A stretch of DNA of 64,000 nt from Streptomyces lydicus (GCF_004125265.1 NZ_RDTE01000001.1:372001-436000), one strand, 5' to 3'. Shown: positions 24,991-35,541, counted from the stretch's first letter. Made by a program: numbers and translations. The notes: generated from the sequence alone by a model not told the origin.

Positions 24991-25674
24991 GTGCGCCCGC
25001 ACGCTATGCGCTACCCCTTCGAGCCCGGATCACTGACCGACGCCGAAGGCGCACCGGCCCTGTTCAGCCGCTACCCGATGTACGGCCAGGCGCTGGAGTG
25101 GCTGGACAGATTCGTCATCCAGCCGCACCCCGACCTCGGCAGGCCCGGCGCGGTCTGCCCGCGGCTCGCCCCGGCGCTGCGCCGCAACCTCGTCCGCCTG
25201 GTCGCGATCCGGACCGCTTCGGTGTCGGTGGACGAAGCGGTGGACAAGGGCAGCGCCTTGGCTGGCCTCTATGAGGATCTGTTCACCGAACCGGAGGCCT
25301 TCCGGGCCGGCGCGTTGCTGGCGTTCTTCCCCGACGTGCCGCCGCAGGCCGCGCCGGAGTTCATCGACGGCGGGCACTCACGGTTGCGGATGGATTTCGT
25401 GGCCCGCGGACTGATGATCGGCGAGTTCCATCCGCTCAGCACCGTGACCAGTGTGCGCAACCCCGAGTTCGCGGTGATGCGTTGCCCGGTACCGATGTTC
25501 GCTGTACGGGCCTTGACCCGACACGACCTGTTGTTCCTGGACCGCCCCGACTCCCCGGCCTGGGAGCGGGCGCAATACCTCAAGCACCTGCTGCACCACC
25601 TCGGCGACCAGTTCTCCGGCGCTGACCTCGATCGCATTCACGCCGGCATCGCAGCCTCGGAGGGCCAGAAGTGA
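24991..25674 (+). CDS. Conserved protein of NRPS clusters (DUF6875-like)
   Basis: 227 residues from the GTG at 24991 with GAGAGG upstream. No catalytic motif of a known family is visible. The pattern (RYPMYGQALEWLDRFVIQPHPDLGRPGAVCP near 26-56, then HSRLRMDFVARGLMIGEFHP and PMFAVRALTRHDLLFL) resembles an uncharacterised actinomycete family found beside NRPS genes; I name it only tentatively. The stop overlaps the NRPS start (GTGA), so the two are produced together. Confidence 0.7.
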   Translation: MRPHAMRYPFEPGSLTDAEGAPALFSRYPMYGQALEWLDRFVIQPHPDLGRPGAVCPRLAPALRRNLVRLVAIRTASVSVDEAVDKGSALAGLYEDLFTEPEAFRAGALLAFFPDVPPQAAPEFIDGGHSRLRMDFVARGLMIGEFHPLSTVTSVRNPEFAVMRCPVPMFAVRALTRHDLLFLDRPDSPAWERAQYLKHLLHHLGDQFSGADLDRIHAGIAASEGQK

Positions 25675-28600
25675 CCATCAGCGCGACCACCTTGCGGCAG
25701 GCTCCGAACCTGACAGCCGCGTTTGAGCAGGCATGCCGCCTCCACCCCGACCGGGTCGCGATCCGCGACCAGGGCGAGTCGATGACCTACCGGCAGCTCG
25801 CCCGCCGGGTGCAGGAGATCGCCGCCGGCCTGGCCACCCTCTCCCCGCGGCCCGCCGCTGGTTCACTGGCCGCCGTGGCGCTGGAGCCGGGAACCGACGC
25901 CGTCTGCGCCATCCTGGCCACGCTCGCCACCGGCGCCGCGTACCTTCCCCTGGACGCCACCGCCCCCGACAGCTACCTGACCGGCCTGCTCAAGGACGCC
26001 CAGCCTAGGGCCGTGATCGCCCGAGGGCCGACAGCGGCCCGCCTGGGCGCAACGGCGGTGGACATCGACGAACTCGCCGCCCGCGGCCGCGACCACAGGG
26101 GCCCTTTACCCGGCACCTCCGCGGGCGGCCAGGATCCGGCGTACGTCATCTTCACCTCCGGCTCCACCGGCCAACCCAAGGGCGTGCTGCTCCCGCACAC
26201 CGCGATGCTGCACTCCACCGCGGCCCGAGTAGGCGCCTACGGCGTGCCCGACCGGGTGCCGCTGCTGCACTCGCCGGCCGTCGACGTGTACTCAGGTGTG
26301 CTGTTCTGGGCGCTACTGACCGGCGCCACCCTGGTGATCGGCCCCGGCGGGCTGCGCGACGTACCCGCCACGGTGGCACTGCTCCACGACGAGAAGATCA
26401 CCGATCTCGTGTACCTCGCCTCGCTCTACCCCGCCTTCCTGGACTACGCCGCCCTCCAGCCGCCAGACACCCTGCGCCGCGTCATGATCGGCAGTGACCG
26501 GTGGAGCGAGAGCGTCATCGACCGGCACGCCGCGCTGTTGCCTCAGGTGTCGCTGCACAACGAGTACGGGCCGAGCGAAGCGGCGGTGTGGACCAGCCAT
26601 GCCTGTGTCTGGGACGGCGCCGCCGGCCGCCGCACCCCGCTCACCATCGGCCGGCCCGTCCCCGCAACCGGCTACCTGCTCCTCGACCACGACCGACAGC
26701 CTCTCGGGGCGGGGGAGCGGGGCGAGTTGTACATCACGGGTGCCCAGCTGGCGCTGGGCTACCTGGGCCGCAGCGAGTTGACCGCCGAGCGGTTCGTCAC
26801 CCTGCCCGGTGGTGAGCGTGCCTATCGCACCGGTGATCTGGCCGAGACCACCGTCTGCGGGGACTTCGTCTTCGCCGGCCGCACGGACCGGCAGCTGAAG
26901 GTGCAGGGCCACCGGATCGAGCCGGCGCAGATCGAATCGGTCCTGATGAGCCACCCGGCCGTCGGCCTGGCCCATGTCCTTGCCCGCACCGACGCCGGGC
27001 CCGGCAAGGTACTGACCGCCTATCTCACCCCGCGGGCCGACGGTGTTCGCCCCGACGCCGAGGACGTCTGCATGCTCGCCGCCGAGCATCTGCCCGCCCA
27101 CATGGTCCCCTCGGCCTGGGTCATCGCCGATGATCTCCCGCGCACGAGAGGCGGGAAGATCAACGAGGCTGCGCTGCCCGCTCCCCAAGCCCCGGACGTC
27201 CCCGCCGACGGCCGGGACGCACCGTGCGACGCCTTGGAAGCGGACCTTGCCGAGATGATGGGACAGATCCTCGCCTGCCCACCGCCGGGGGTGACTCTGC
27301 GGCTGACCGACGCCGGGGCAAGCTCCCTGGCCCTGATGCAGCTCGCCGCCTCCATCGCCCGCGATCACCAGGTGGTGCTGCCGGCCAGCGTCCTGTTCGC
27401 CGAACCCACCATCCGGCAGATCGCCGCCCACGTGAGGGCCGCCCAGCCCACGGACCGGCCCGAGCTCGCACCCGTGCGCCACTCGACGAAGGGGACGCCG
27501 CTGAGCTGGCAGCAGCGGCAGATCTGGTTCCTGGGCCAGCTCGCCCCCAACTCCCTGGCCTACAATACCCAGTGCTCACTCCACCTGGACGGCGATCTGG
27601 ACGTCCGTGCGCTGGAGGAAGCACTGTCGCATGTGGTGGCGCGGCACGAGATCCTGCGCACCACCTTCCACGCCCCGGGCGACGAGCCCGTCCAGGTCGT
27701 CCACGCCCCGTGGACGGTGAAGCTGGACCCAGTCGACCTCACCGCCGTGCCGGAAGCCGACCGCGACCAGTCGCTCAAACGGCACGTCGCCGAGCAGACC
27801 CGCACCGTTTTCGACACCGGCCGGCTGCCGCTGGTGCGCTGGCACCTGTACCGGCTCGGCGAACGGGCCTGGACGCTGTTCCAGGTCGAGCATCACTTCG
27901 TGCACGACGGCTGGTCGGCGAACGTGCTGCTGGCCGAGATCCGCGACGCCTACGCCGCCTACGCCTGCGGCCGCGCCCCACAGTTGCCCGCGCTGCAGGT
28001 GCAGTACCGCGACTGGGCAGCATGGCAACGGGCCTGGAACGGCACCGAGGACTACGCCGCACAGCGCGCCTACTGGCAGCGCCACCTCGACGGGGTGCCC
28101 GCGCACGGGGTGACGTTCGCCCCGGATGCGCCGCGCCCGGCACGTCAAACCTTCGACGGCGCATGCCTGCGCGCCAGCCTGCCGGCGGACACGCTCGATG
28201 CCCTCGACGCGGTGTGTAGGGCGCAGGGCATCACCCGGTTCGCGCTGTTCCTGACCGCGTTCGAGCTGTTGGTGCACCAGCACACCGGCGAGGACGACTT
28301 CGTGATCGGCTCTGCCCTGGCCAACCGGCGCCAGGCCCAGACCGCGCCGCTGCTGGGGATGTTCGTCAACGCCCTGCCACTGCGTCTGCGCGTGGGCGAG
28401 AAAGAGACGATCGCCCAGGTGGCCCAGCACACGATGACGGTGCTGCTGGGCGCGCAGGATCACCAGGAGTTCCCGCTGGTCGAGATCATCAAGGATCTCG
28501 GTCTGCCGCGTGATCCGGCCCGCAACCCGCTCTTCCAGCTGATGTTCGCCTTCCACAACACCCCGCGGCCCGCTTTCGACGCCGCCGGGGTAACCGGGCA

Positions 28601-31600
28601 TCTGCACATCGACCACAACCGCTCGGCGAAGAACGACCTCAACGTCGTCCTTGTGCCCCGCCCGCCCGCCGCCGGGTCGGCACGCGCCCACGACGGGGTC
28701 GACATCCTGTGGGAGTACAACACCGACCTGTTCACCGCCGACAGCGCCCTCGCCCTGCTGGAGAGCTTCGGCCGGATGCTCACCACGCTGGCCGACCCGG
28801 GCCTGTGGGACCAGCCGGCCACCGCCCTCGACGCCCTCGATCCTGTGCAGTCCCAGCGGATCGCCAAGCTGGCCGCCGGCGCCTCCCTCCCTCCGGCGCA
28901 CCCCACACTGCACGCCGGAGTCGGCGCACGGATCTCGATTTCTCCAGACGCGGTGGCCGTGGTGCACGGCGATCGCCGCGTCACCTACCAGGAGCTGGAT
29001 CACGCGGCCGTGGCCGTCGAAGTGCAGCTCGACGCGCTCGGCATCACCCCCGGGACGCGGGTGGCCGTCGCCTGCGGGCCCGGCCCCGACCACGTCACCG
29101 CCTGCTTGGCCATCCTGCGACGCGGCGCCTCCTACGTGTGCGTAGACCCCGGCGAACCGGCTGCCCGTCTCGCCCAGCTCCTGGCCGACGCCCGGCCCGC
29201 CGCCCTGGTGTGCTCCCGTCGCACAGCGGCCACGGTGCGCGCCACGGCCCACGGGGTGCCGCTGGTCGTTGTCGGCCAGGCGCCGCCCCGCTCCATTGCG
29301 GGAGCGTTGAAAGCGGCGCAGGTGGCGGGCGAGGATGCGGCGTACCTCGTCTACACGTCCGGGTCGACCGGCAGGCCGAAGGCGGTCGTGGCCACGCACA
29401 CCAACGCGGTCACCGCGCTGACCGCCCGCACCGCGCACTTCGGGTCCGCGCCGGCCCGCACCCTGATCACGCTGCCGCTCCAGTTCGACGTCGCCACCTC
29501 GATGATCTTCTTCACGCTGTGGAACGGCGGAACTGTGGTCTTCCCCGACCAGGAGGACCCCCGTGACCCGGCGGCCGTCCGGGCCCTGATCGAACAGCAA
29601 CAGGTCAACCACGTGAACTTCGTGGCCTCCTACTACCGGCACTTCCTCACCGCCCTCCCGCCCGGGTGGACCGGGCCGCTGCGTGCCGTGGCGATCGGCG
29701 GCGATCCCTGTTCGGCCACGCTGGTGCGCGAGCACGCCGACCGCCTGCCCGGCGTCACTCTGGACAACGAGTACGGGCCCACCGAGACCACCGTGTGGTG
29801 CGCCGCCTCCCGCGTCCACCACCCCCACCAGCCGGATACGGACTCCCCGGTCACGATCGGCCGGCCACTGGCGAACTACGCCCTCTACGTCGTCGACGAC
29901 CAACTGCGCCCAAGGCCGGTCGGGGCCCGCGGTGAACTGGTGGTCGCCGGCCCCGGCGTCTGTGCTGGCTACCTGGAACGTCCCGAACTGACCGCCCAGC
30001 GCTTCATCACCCCGCAGACCGGGCCGCTGTCCGGGACCAGGCTGTACCGGACCGGCGACGAGGGGCGGCTGCGGGCCGACGGCACGTTCGAGGTCTTCGG
30101 GCGCCTGGACGATCAGGTGAAGATCCGCGGGTACCGCATCGAACTCGGTGAGGTCCGCCAGCGCCTGGAAACCCACCCCGCAGTGTCCGCCGCCCACATC
30201 ATGGCCGACCACGACACCGATCCGGCCGGGCGTCTGATCGCCTACACGGCCGCGCCCGGGGCGCCGAAAGCCCTCGCCGAGGAACTGCGCGCATGGGCCG
30301 GAGCGAGTCTGCCCGCGTACATGGTGCCGGCGCGCGTGATGGTCCTGGACCGGCTGCCGCTCACGGCGACAGGGAAAGTCGACCGGGCGGCGCTGCCCCG
30401 CCCCCGCCCTGAGCACGCCGCCGCACCGGCCGCGGCCAGCCCGGTGGAGGGGACGGTTATCGCCGTGTGGCGTGAGCTCCTCGGCCACGACCGGATCGGT
30501 CCGGACGACGGATGGTTCGCGCTCGGCGGTGACTCCCTCACCGCCATCAAAGCCACGGCCCGGCTGCGCGAGCAGGGCATGGAGATCGAGGTCGGACAGT
30601 TCCTGCAGGCCCAAACTGTCCGTACCCTCGCGTCGCTCATCGGCCAGCCCGGCCCAGGCCCGGTAGCTGCCGTACGGCGCCCGGGCGGCACCGAGGTGCC
30701 GCTGACACCGATTCAGGCGTGGTTCTTCGACCAGGACTTCGCCGAGCCGCACCACTTCAACCAGGCCCGCCTGTTCGACGTCCCGGCCGATGTTCCGCCA
30801 CACGCGCTGCAGGCGGCGCTGACCGCCGTCACCGGCCGGCACGAAGCCTTCCGTACCCGCTTCACCCGTGGCACCTCCGGATGGAAGGCCCTTCTGGACG
30901 ACGAAGTCCCGGCCGTGGCGCTGGCCGAGCACAACGTGGACGCCGCTGCGACCGGACCTGACCGGCAGGTCCTGGACCAGCTACATCGCGGCCTGCACCC
31001 ACAGCAGGGCCCGTTGTGGGCCGCTGCCCTGTTCACCGACCCGGTCGGCGGCCGCCGCTGGCTGCAGCTCGTGGCCCACCATCTCATCGTCGACGCCGTC
31101 TCCTGGGACATCCTCGCCCGCGACCTGCCGCGCGCCCTCGCCCATCCGGCCACGCCGCTGCCCGCCGCGCCCGGCATCACCGCGCCCGCCGCCATGCCGG
31201 GGGACGAGGAGACCGCGTACTGGGCCGCACACGCGGCAGCCGATAAACCGGTCCTCGGCGATGCGGACGCCGGGCGGGCACCACGCGGCAAGCTCGACCA
31301 CCACACCATCGCTCTGTCCGCGCACGCGACCGCGCACCTCCTCGAACTCGCACAGCGCGGCCGAGCCACCGTCCCCGCCCTGCTGCTCGCTGCCCTGCAC
31401 CGGGCCCTGAAGCCGATCACACGGGGGGAGTGCCTGTACGCCTTCGTCGAGGGGCATGGCCGGGACGATCTGGCCACCGCCGACCAGCTCGTCGGCTGGT
31501 TCACCAGCCTCTATCCAGTGCTGCTGCGCGAACCCGCAGAAGGCCAAGAAGACGGCGAGCACCTGCTGGCGACCGCGGAGGCCTTCCGCGCACAACTCGC

Positions 31601-32726
31601 GGCCGTGCCGCGCGGCGGCGCCGGCTACGCCACCACCCGCTACCTCCACCCCGGCTCCCCACTCGGCTCGCGGCTGGCCGCCGCCGGCCAGCCGGAGATC
31701 ACCTTCAACTACCTCGGCCACCACACAAGTGACCCCAAGGCTGCGGCTTCAGTACGTGCGCTGTCTCATCCGGCTGGCGAGACGATCGGCGCGGACAACG
31801 TCCTGCCCACCGCCCTCCACGTAACCGCCGCCGTCCACGAGGGCCTGTCCCTGCGGGTGCACTTCACCTTCGACTCCGGCTTCTTCGCGCCCGGCGCCAT
31901 CGACGCCGCGAGCGGACACATACGGGATGAACTGGAGCGCACCGCCCGTGTGGAGCCGCTGAACACACGGCCCTACGGCATCGGACGAAGCCGGCGGCGG
32001 CACTTCCTCGTCCATCCGGTCGACGGTCAGGTCCACTGGTACATCCCCCTGGCGCAGACCCTCGGCCGCGTCGGCTGGGACAGCTACGGCCTGAGCGCCG
32101 ACACCGAACCCGAAGCGGCCGTTGGCATCCCGGAGTTGGCCGCCCGGTACGTGGAACGCATCCGGCGGGTCCAGCCGACCGGCCCGTACACCCTCACCGG
32201 ATGGTCGTTCGGCGCAGCCGTCGCCTACGAGATGACCCGCCTCCTTCAGGAGGCCGGGGATCGCGTGTCGTGCTTGGTGCTGCTCGACCCGCCCCCACTG
32301 CCCGCAGGCGGGCCCGGAGTCCTGGCCGATCAGATCATGGCCCTGCTCCCGGATCGGCCCACCGAGCAGGTAGCCCGTGCGGCTGCCTGCGCGCTCACCG
32401 CACCCGCCGACGAGCAACTGGCCCAGCTCATGGCCTCCCTCCATCTCACCGCTCCCGGGGACGCCTTCGTCCTGACCCGGCTGGAGATGCTGCTGCGCCA
32501 CCACCGGGCCCTTACCGTCTGGACACCCACCGGGATGGTGGAGCAGCTCCACTTGGTCCAGCCCGCCGCCACCGCCACCGCCGCCCAGCACTACGACCGG
32601 TGGCTCGCGCACGGCCGGACCACGGCCCACAGCATCGCGCCCGGGGACCACCGCTCCATGCTCTACGGCGACGCACTCGACGACCTGGCCACGCTGTACA
32701 GCGACAGCCCGGTGGGGACAGAGTGA
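25671..32726 (+). CDS. Dimodular nonribosomal peptide synthetase A-T-C-A-T-E-TE
   Basis: 2351 residues, GTG at 25671. A1 about 20-500 (YVIFTSGSTGQPKG near 156, Lys in RGGKINEAAL); T1 about 520-590 with the attachment Ser in DAGASSL; C about 605-1040 with HHFVHDG; A2 about 1085-1575 (YLVYTSGSTGRPK near 1224); T2 with LGGDSL near 1617; an epimerization domain about 1655-2090 (HHLIVDAVSW, EGHGRD, VGWFTSLYP, FNYLG); thioesterase with GWSFG near 2177. It should join two amino acids, invert the second to D and release a dipeptide-type product, possibly cyclised or oligomerised. Both A domains have the Asp expected for an alpha-amino group. No MbtH-like gene is seen nearby. Confidence 0.95.
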   Translation: MTISATTLRQAPNLTAAFEQACRLHPDRVAIRDQGESMTYRQLARRVQEIAAGLATLSPRPAAGSLAAVALEPGTDAVCAILATLATGAAYLPLDATAPDSYLTGLLKDAQPRAVIARGPTAARLGATAVDIDELAARGRDHRGPLPGTSAGGQDPAYVIFTSGSTGQPKGVLLPHTAMLHSTAARVGAYGVPDRVPLLHSPAVDVYSGVLFWALLTGATLVIGPGGLRDVPATVALLHDEKITDLVYLASLYPAFLDYAALQPPDTLRRVMIGSDRWSESVIDRHAALLPQVSLHNEYGPSEAAVWTSHACVWDGAAGRRTPLTIGRPVPATGYLLLDHDRQPLGAGERGELYITGAQLALGYLGRSELTAERFVTLPGGERAYRTGDLAETTVCGDFVFAGRTDRQLKVQGHRIEPAQIESVLMSHPAVGLAHVLARTDAGPGKVLTAYLTPRADGVRPDAEDVCMLAAEHLPAHMVPSAWVIADDLPRTRGGKINEAALPAPQAPDVPADGRDAPCDALEADLAEMMGQILACPPPGVTLRLTDAGASSLALMQLAASIARDHQVVLPASVLFAEPTIRQIAAHVRAAQPTDRPELAPVRHSTKGTPLSWQQRQIWFLGQLAPNSLAYNTQCSLHLDGDLDVRALEEALSHVVARHEILRTTFHAPGDEPVQVVHAPWTVKLDPVDLTAVPEADRDQSLKRHVAEQTRTVFDTGRLPLVRWHLYRLGERAWTLFQVEHHFVHDGWSANVLLAEIRDAYAAYACGRAPQLPALQVQYRDWAAWQRAWNGTEDYAAQRAYWQRHLDGVPAHGVTFAPDAPRPARQTFDGACLRASLPADTLDALDAVCRAQGITRFALFLTAFELLVHQHTGEDDFVIGSALANRRQAQTAPLLGMFVNALPLRLRVGEKETIAQVAQHTMTVLLGAQDHQEFPLVEIIKDLGLPRDPARNPLFQLMFAFHNTPRPAFDAAGVTGHLHIDHNRSAKNDLNVVLVPRPPAAGSARAHDGVDILWEYNTDLFTADSALALLESFGRMLTTLADPGLWDQPATALDALDPVQSQRIAKLAAGASLPPAHPTLHAGVGARISISPDAVAVVHGDRRVTYQELDHAAVAVEVQLDALGITPGTRVAVACGPGPDHVTACLAILRRGASYVCVDPGEPAARLAQLLADARPAALVCSRRTAATVRATAHGVPLVVVGQAPPRSIAGALKAAQVAGEDAAYLVYTSGSTGRPKAVVATHTNAVTALTARTAHFGSAPARTLITLPLQFDVATSMIFFTLWNGGTVVFPDQEDPRDPAAVRALIEQQQVNHVNFVASYYRHFLTALPPGWTGPLRAVAIGGDPCSATLVREHADRLPGVTLDNEYGPTETTVWCAASRVHHPHQPDTDSPVTIGRPLANYALYVVDDQLRPRPVGARGELVVAGPGVCAGYLERPELTAQRFITPQTGPLSGTRLYRTGDEGRLRADGTFEVFGRLDDQVKIRGYRIELGEVRQRLETHPAVSAAHIMADHDTDPAGRLIAYTAAPGAPKALAEELRAWAGASLPAYMVPARVMVLDRLPLTATGKVDRAALPRPRPEHAAAPAAASPVEGTVIAVWRELLGHDRIGPDDGWFALGGDSLTAIKATARLREQGMEIEVGQFLQAQTVRTLASLIGQPGPGPVAAVRRPGGTEVPLTPIQAWFFDQDFAEPHHFNQARLFDVPADVPPHALQAALTAVTGRHEAFRTRFTRGTSGWKALLDDEVPAVALAEHNVDAAATGPDRQVLDQLHRGLHPQQGPLWAAALFTDPVGGRRWLQLVAHHLIVDAVSWDILARDLPRALAHPATPLPAAPGITAPAAMPGDEETAYWAAHAAADKPVLGDADAGRAPRGKLDHHTIALSAHATAHLLELAQRGRATVPALLLAALHRALKPITRGECLYAFVEGHGRDDLATADQLVGWFTSLYPVLLREPAEGQEDGEHLLATAEAFRAQLAAVPRGGAGYATTRYLHPGSPLGSRLAAAGQPEITFNYLGHHTSDPKAAASVRALSHPAGETIGADNVLPTALHVTAAVHEGLSLRVHFTFDSGFFAPGAIDAASGHIRDELERTARVEPLNTRPYGIGRSRRRHFLVHPVDGQVHWYIPLAQTLGRVGWDSYGLSADTEPEAAVGIPELAARYVERIRRVQPTGPYTLTGWSFGAAVAYEMTRLLQEAGDRVSCLVLLDPPPLPAGGPGVLADQIMALLPDRPTEQVARAAACALTAPADEQLAQLMASLHLTAPGDAFVLTRLEMLLRHHRALTVWTPTGMVEQLHLVQPAATATAAQHYDRWLAHGRTTAHSIAPGDHRSMLYGDALDDLATLYSDSPVGTE

Positions 32727-32945
32727 CCGCCGTCCGGCTACGGAATCGCCGGCGCGCTCCACATGGAGGGCGCGTACCTCCTGGTGGAAGCGCCCACCGG
32801 CTCTTTCGCGAGGCGGGCATTCGCGCCGCGAGCAGTGGAGGCGCGACTCCGAGCCTGTAGCGCGATGTGAGCGCCGCCTCCGTCCCACCCGGCCCTGCAT
32901 CTGTCTCCTCAGGCGCGCCTACGCCGGATCGCGCCACCCCAAGAC

Positions 32946-32986
32946 GCGTCGTCCCCGACACCCAGAATGGGTGTCGGGGACGACGC
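32946..32986. terminator. Bidirectional terminator between NRPS and IMP dehydrogenase
   Basis: Perfect 18-base inverted repeat (32946-32963 and 32969-32986) with a 5-base loop, placed in the 280-base gap between two convergent genes. It can stop transcripts from both sides. Confidence 0.8.
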
Positions 32987-33005
32987 TGTTGGCAGAGCCT
33001 CGGGG

Positions 33006-34499
33006 TCACTCGCCGGAGTCGACGGACCGCTCCCGCAGCCGCACCTCGGCGGTGTTCTGCTCGTAGGACCGCTCCGAGACCTGGACCATGACTGCATCCT
33101 CGTGGAAGGTCCTCAGGTCCACCGCACCGCAGCTGATCATGGTGGCGGTCAGCTTCGACCTGGTCAGCTCCACGTTGTTGTACAGGCTGCCCGCATAGGG
33201 CACGAAGCCATCCACGCCCTCCTCGAAGGCAATCTCGTCGCTCTGCCCGTAGCGGGCAGCGTTCTGGGCGCGCCGTGATCCCTCGCCCCAGTACTCCTTG
33301 TAGTACTGGCCGTCCACGCGAACCTTGCGCGACGGAGACTCGTCGAATCGTGCGAAGTACCGGCCCAGCATGACGAAGTCCGTGCCGAGAGCGAGAGCGA
33401 TCGCCATGTGGTAGTCGCTGAGCAGTCCGCCGTCACAGCAGATGGGCACGTAGGTGCCCGTGTCGGCGGCGTACGCGTCCCGCTCGTTCGCCACGTCGAT
33501 CAGCGCGGATGCCTGACCTCGGCCGATGCCCTTCTGGTCACGGGTGATACAGATCGATCCGCCGCCGATTCCGACTTTCACGAAGTCAGCGCCGGCCTCC
33601 GCCAGATATCGGAAAGCGCGCCCGTCAACGACATTTCCCGCGCCCACGAACACGTCATTTCCGTACTTCGCGCGCACGAATTCCAGGGCTTTTTTCTGGT
33701 AGACGGAATATCCGTCTGAAGAATCGAGGCACAAGACGTCTGCTCCGGCATCGACCAACGCGGGGACGCGTTCCTGATAGTCACGGGAGTTGATGCCGGC
33801 GCCGACCCGGAATCGCTTCTGGTCGTCCACGGACGCATTGTGGAACGTCTTGTGCGCCTGATAGTCCCGCTTGAGGACCAGCGAGGCGAGCCGGTCCTCG
33901 TCCACGATCGGCAGAACGTCCAGCCGGTGCTCCCAGATGAGCTCGTTCGCCTCCGACAGGCTGATTGTTGACGGCGCTGTCCTCAGCTGGTCGCGGGGCC
34001 GCATCCGGGCGGTGACGACCTCCTCGGTGCCGTGGCGCTTGGTGTGGAAGTCCTCCAGACCGATCACCCCGAGGAACCGGCCATCCGCACTGCCGTTCTC
34101 CGTGACGACGGCGACGCCCTGGTCCACCTCGGCCAGCAGCCTCGCGACCTCCCCCAGGCTCGTGGACGGTTTGACGTTGACCTCGCTGGTACGGAAACCA
34201 GCCTTGTGGCGTTTGACCGCACGCACATCATCGGCCTGGTCGGTGATGGGCTGGTTCTGGTGGACGAAAGACAGGCCCCCACTCTGGGCGAGGGCAACCG
34301 CCAGCTTCGGCGAAGAGACGGCCTGCATGATCGCGCTGACCAGAGGGGTGGCGATCCGGACCGGCGAGGCCTCCCCGACCTTGTGCCGCACGACGGATGT
34401 GGTCAGATCCACGTTCTGCGGAGTGCACTCTTCCGTCGTGAGTCCCGGAAGAAGAAGGAATTCGTTTAGCGTGCGAGAGGTCTCGTCGAGGATTTTCAC
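33006..34499 (-). CDS. guaB: IMP dehydrogenase, Tritrichomonas-like type
   Basis: 497 residues, GTG at 34499 with AGGAG 6 bases upstream. Beta/alpha barrel with a CBS pair at about 95-215. The catalytic loop reads [11 protein letters not shown] with Cys near 317, followed by DQKGIGRGQ; typical bacterial GuaB has GIGPGSICTTR there. The N-terminus ([16 protein letters not shown]) and the flap region ([12 protein letters not shown]) resemble Tritrichomonas foetus IMPDH, known to be poorly inhibited by mycophenolic acid. It converts IMP to XMP, the committed step to GTP. Position next to an NRPS suggests a second, inhibitor-tolerant copy; a housekeeping guaB outside the window is assumed. Confidence 0.9.
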   Translation of the reverse strand: MKILDETSRTLNEFLLLPGLTTEECTPQNVDLTTSVVRHKVGEASPVRIATPLVSAIMQAVSSPKLAVALAQSGGLSFVHQNQPITDQADDVRAVKRHKAGFRTSEVNVKPSTSLGEVARLLAEVDQGVAVVTENGSADGRFLGVIGLEDFHTKRHGTEEVVTARMRPRDQLRTAPSTISLSEANELIWEHRLDVLPIVDEDRLASLVLKRDYQAHKTFHNASVDDQKRFRVGAGINSRDYQERVPALVDAGADVLCLDSSDGYSVYQKKALEFVRAKYGNDVFVGAGNVVDGRAFRYLAEAGADFVKVGIGGGSICITRDQKGIGRGQASALIDVANERDAYAADTGTYVPICCDGGLLSDYHMAIALALGTDFVMLGRYFARFDESPSRKVRVDGQYYKEYWGEGSRRAQNAARYGQSDEIAFEEGVDGFVPYAGSLYNNVELTRSKLTATMISCGAVDLRTFHEDAVMVQVSERSYEQNTAEVRLRERSVDSGE

Positions 34500-34833
34500 G
34501 TGGTCTCCTGAAGGGAGCCTGCGATCCGAGATTCGCCGGAGTCAGCAGGCTCAGACGGGCACAGTAAATCGAACGCCGACCTGCTGCACGTTCCCGGAAG
34601 AACCCGCCTGGAACAATCCAATGACGAGCGCACAGAGGTGGACCAGTACTAACGCTGAAGGCAGGGGCTTACTGATTGAACCGCCGCCCGCGCCGCACAG
34701 GCGTTGACTTCCATTACGCCATACGAGATTCTACCGCACGCGCCGTGCCCGAAAAGTCACTTACCGAGCATGTAGGCGGGTTGCTGCTGGCAGTACCGGC
34801 TCGGCTCCGATCCGGCCGAGCCCGCAGGGCGGC
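34500..34833. other. Leader/promoter gap upstream of the IMP dehydrogenase
   Basis: About 330 bases of below-average GC. It must contain the IMPDH promoter on the minus strand. A TTGACT-like hexamer is seen at about 34704 on the plus strand but no plus-strand gene follows. No known riboswitch consensus was recognised. Confidence 0.4.
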
Positions 34834-35541
34834 TCAACTCGGCCGACAACTGAGCGTGTGCCGGGTCGGGGGCGCCCCAAGGCGTACGACGACGGCCCCT
34901 CGCACTTCCCGGACCAGCTGCTGAGCAACGATCCGGCGGATATCCGGATGGTCAAAGGGCACGAACTCGCGCCGACGGGGCGGCGCGGTGGGGGAGTACA
35001 GCGTCCCGCGGACGCCCACCAGTTCGGCCTCGCGCACCCGTAGTTCGACGAAGCCGTCGCGCAGGCGCTCACAGAGCCAGGGCTTGGTCAAGGCACAGTC
35101 GCTGCAGAGCGGAGGGGTGGTGGTCTGCAGGGGCTGCGTCCAATCCACGCTGGCGGCGGGGTCGGCCGGCAGGATCCAGCGCCTGCCGAGGCCCGGTTCG
35201 TGGTCTGTCTCCCGGCCGCAGCCGGCGCACAACAGGCGTTCCATGCTGGCGTATTGGCGGACGGGATGGTGCTCGCTCCAGCGGCGCTCGCTCGTCGCCG
35301 TGGGCGTCCCACCCCAGCGCTCCCACAGAATGCCGTCCACATCGCGGTCGCTGCTGGTTTCGGCGCCACCGTAGGTGACGCCCTCGTGGGTGAGGAAGAC
35401 CTGCAGGTCACAGGGCTCCTCCCACGTCAATGGCGCGATGAACAGGTCGAGCGCGGCGGGCTGTGCCTTGCCGCGGCTTCCCCTGTCTGCGGCGCTCGCT
35501 ACTGGGCAGGCTGCGGGCAGCGGCGAGGCGTCAGGGCACAC
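34834..35541 (-). CDS. Hypothetical protein with Cys pairs
   Basis: 235 residues, GTG at 35541 with AAGGAGG upstream and overlapping the end of the MFS gene. Two Cys pairs (LCAGCGRE near 103 and LCSDCAL near 144) with a third Cys (WLCERL) could hold zinc. The rest shows no known family (DLFIAPLTWEEPCDLQVFL; PFDHPDIRRIVAQQL). It is the downstream partner of the MFS transporter. Confidence 0.65.
   Translation of the reverse strand: MCPDASPLPAACPVASAADRGSRGKAQPAALDLFIAPLTWEEPCDLQVFLTHEGVTYGGAETSSDRDVDGILWERWGGTPTATSERRWSEHHPVRQYASMERLLCAGCGRETDHEPGLGRRWILPADPAASVDWTQPLQTTTPPLCSDCALTKPWLCERLRDGFVELRVREAELVGVRGTLYSPTAPPRRREFVPFDHPDIRRIVAQQLVREVRGAVVVRLGAPPTRHTLSCRPS

Noticed and set aside
27576..30932. 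Very long minus-strand open frame (over 1100 codons) opposite the NRPS
   Set aside because: Frames antisense to GC-rich genes stay open because of codon bias. The plus strand encodes clear NRPS motifs throughout; this translation has none.
34500..34833. Possible riboswitch or T-box in the IMP dehydrogenase leader
   Set aside because: A few short inverted repeats exist, but none of the conserved riboswitch or T-box sequences was found.
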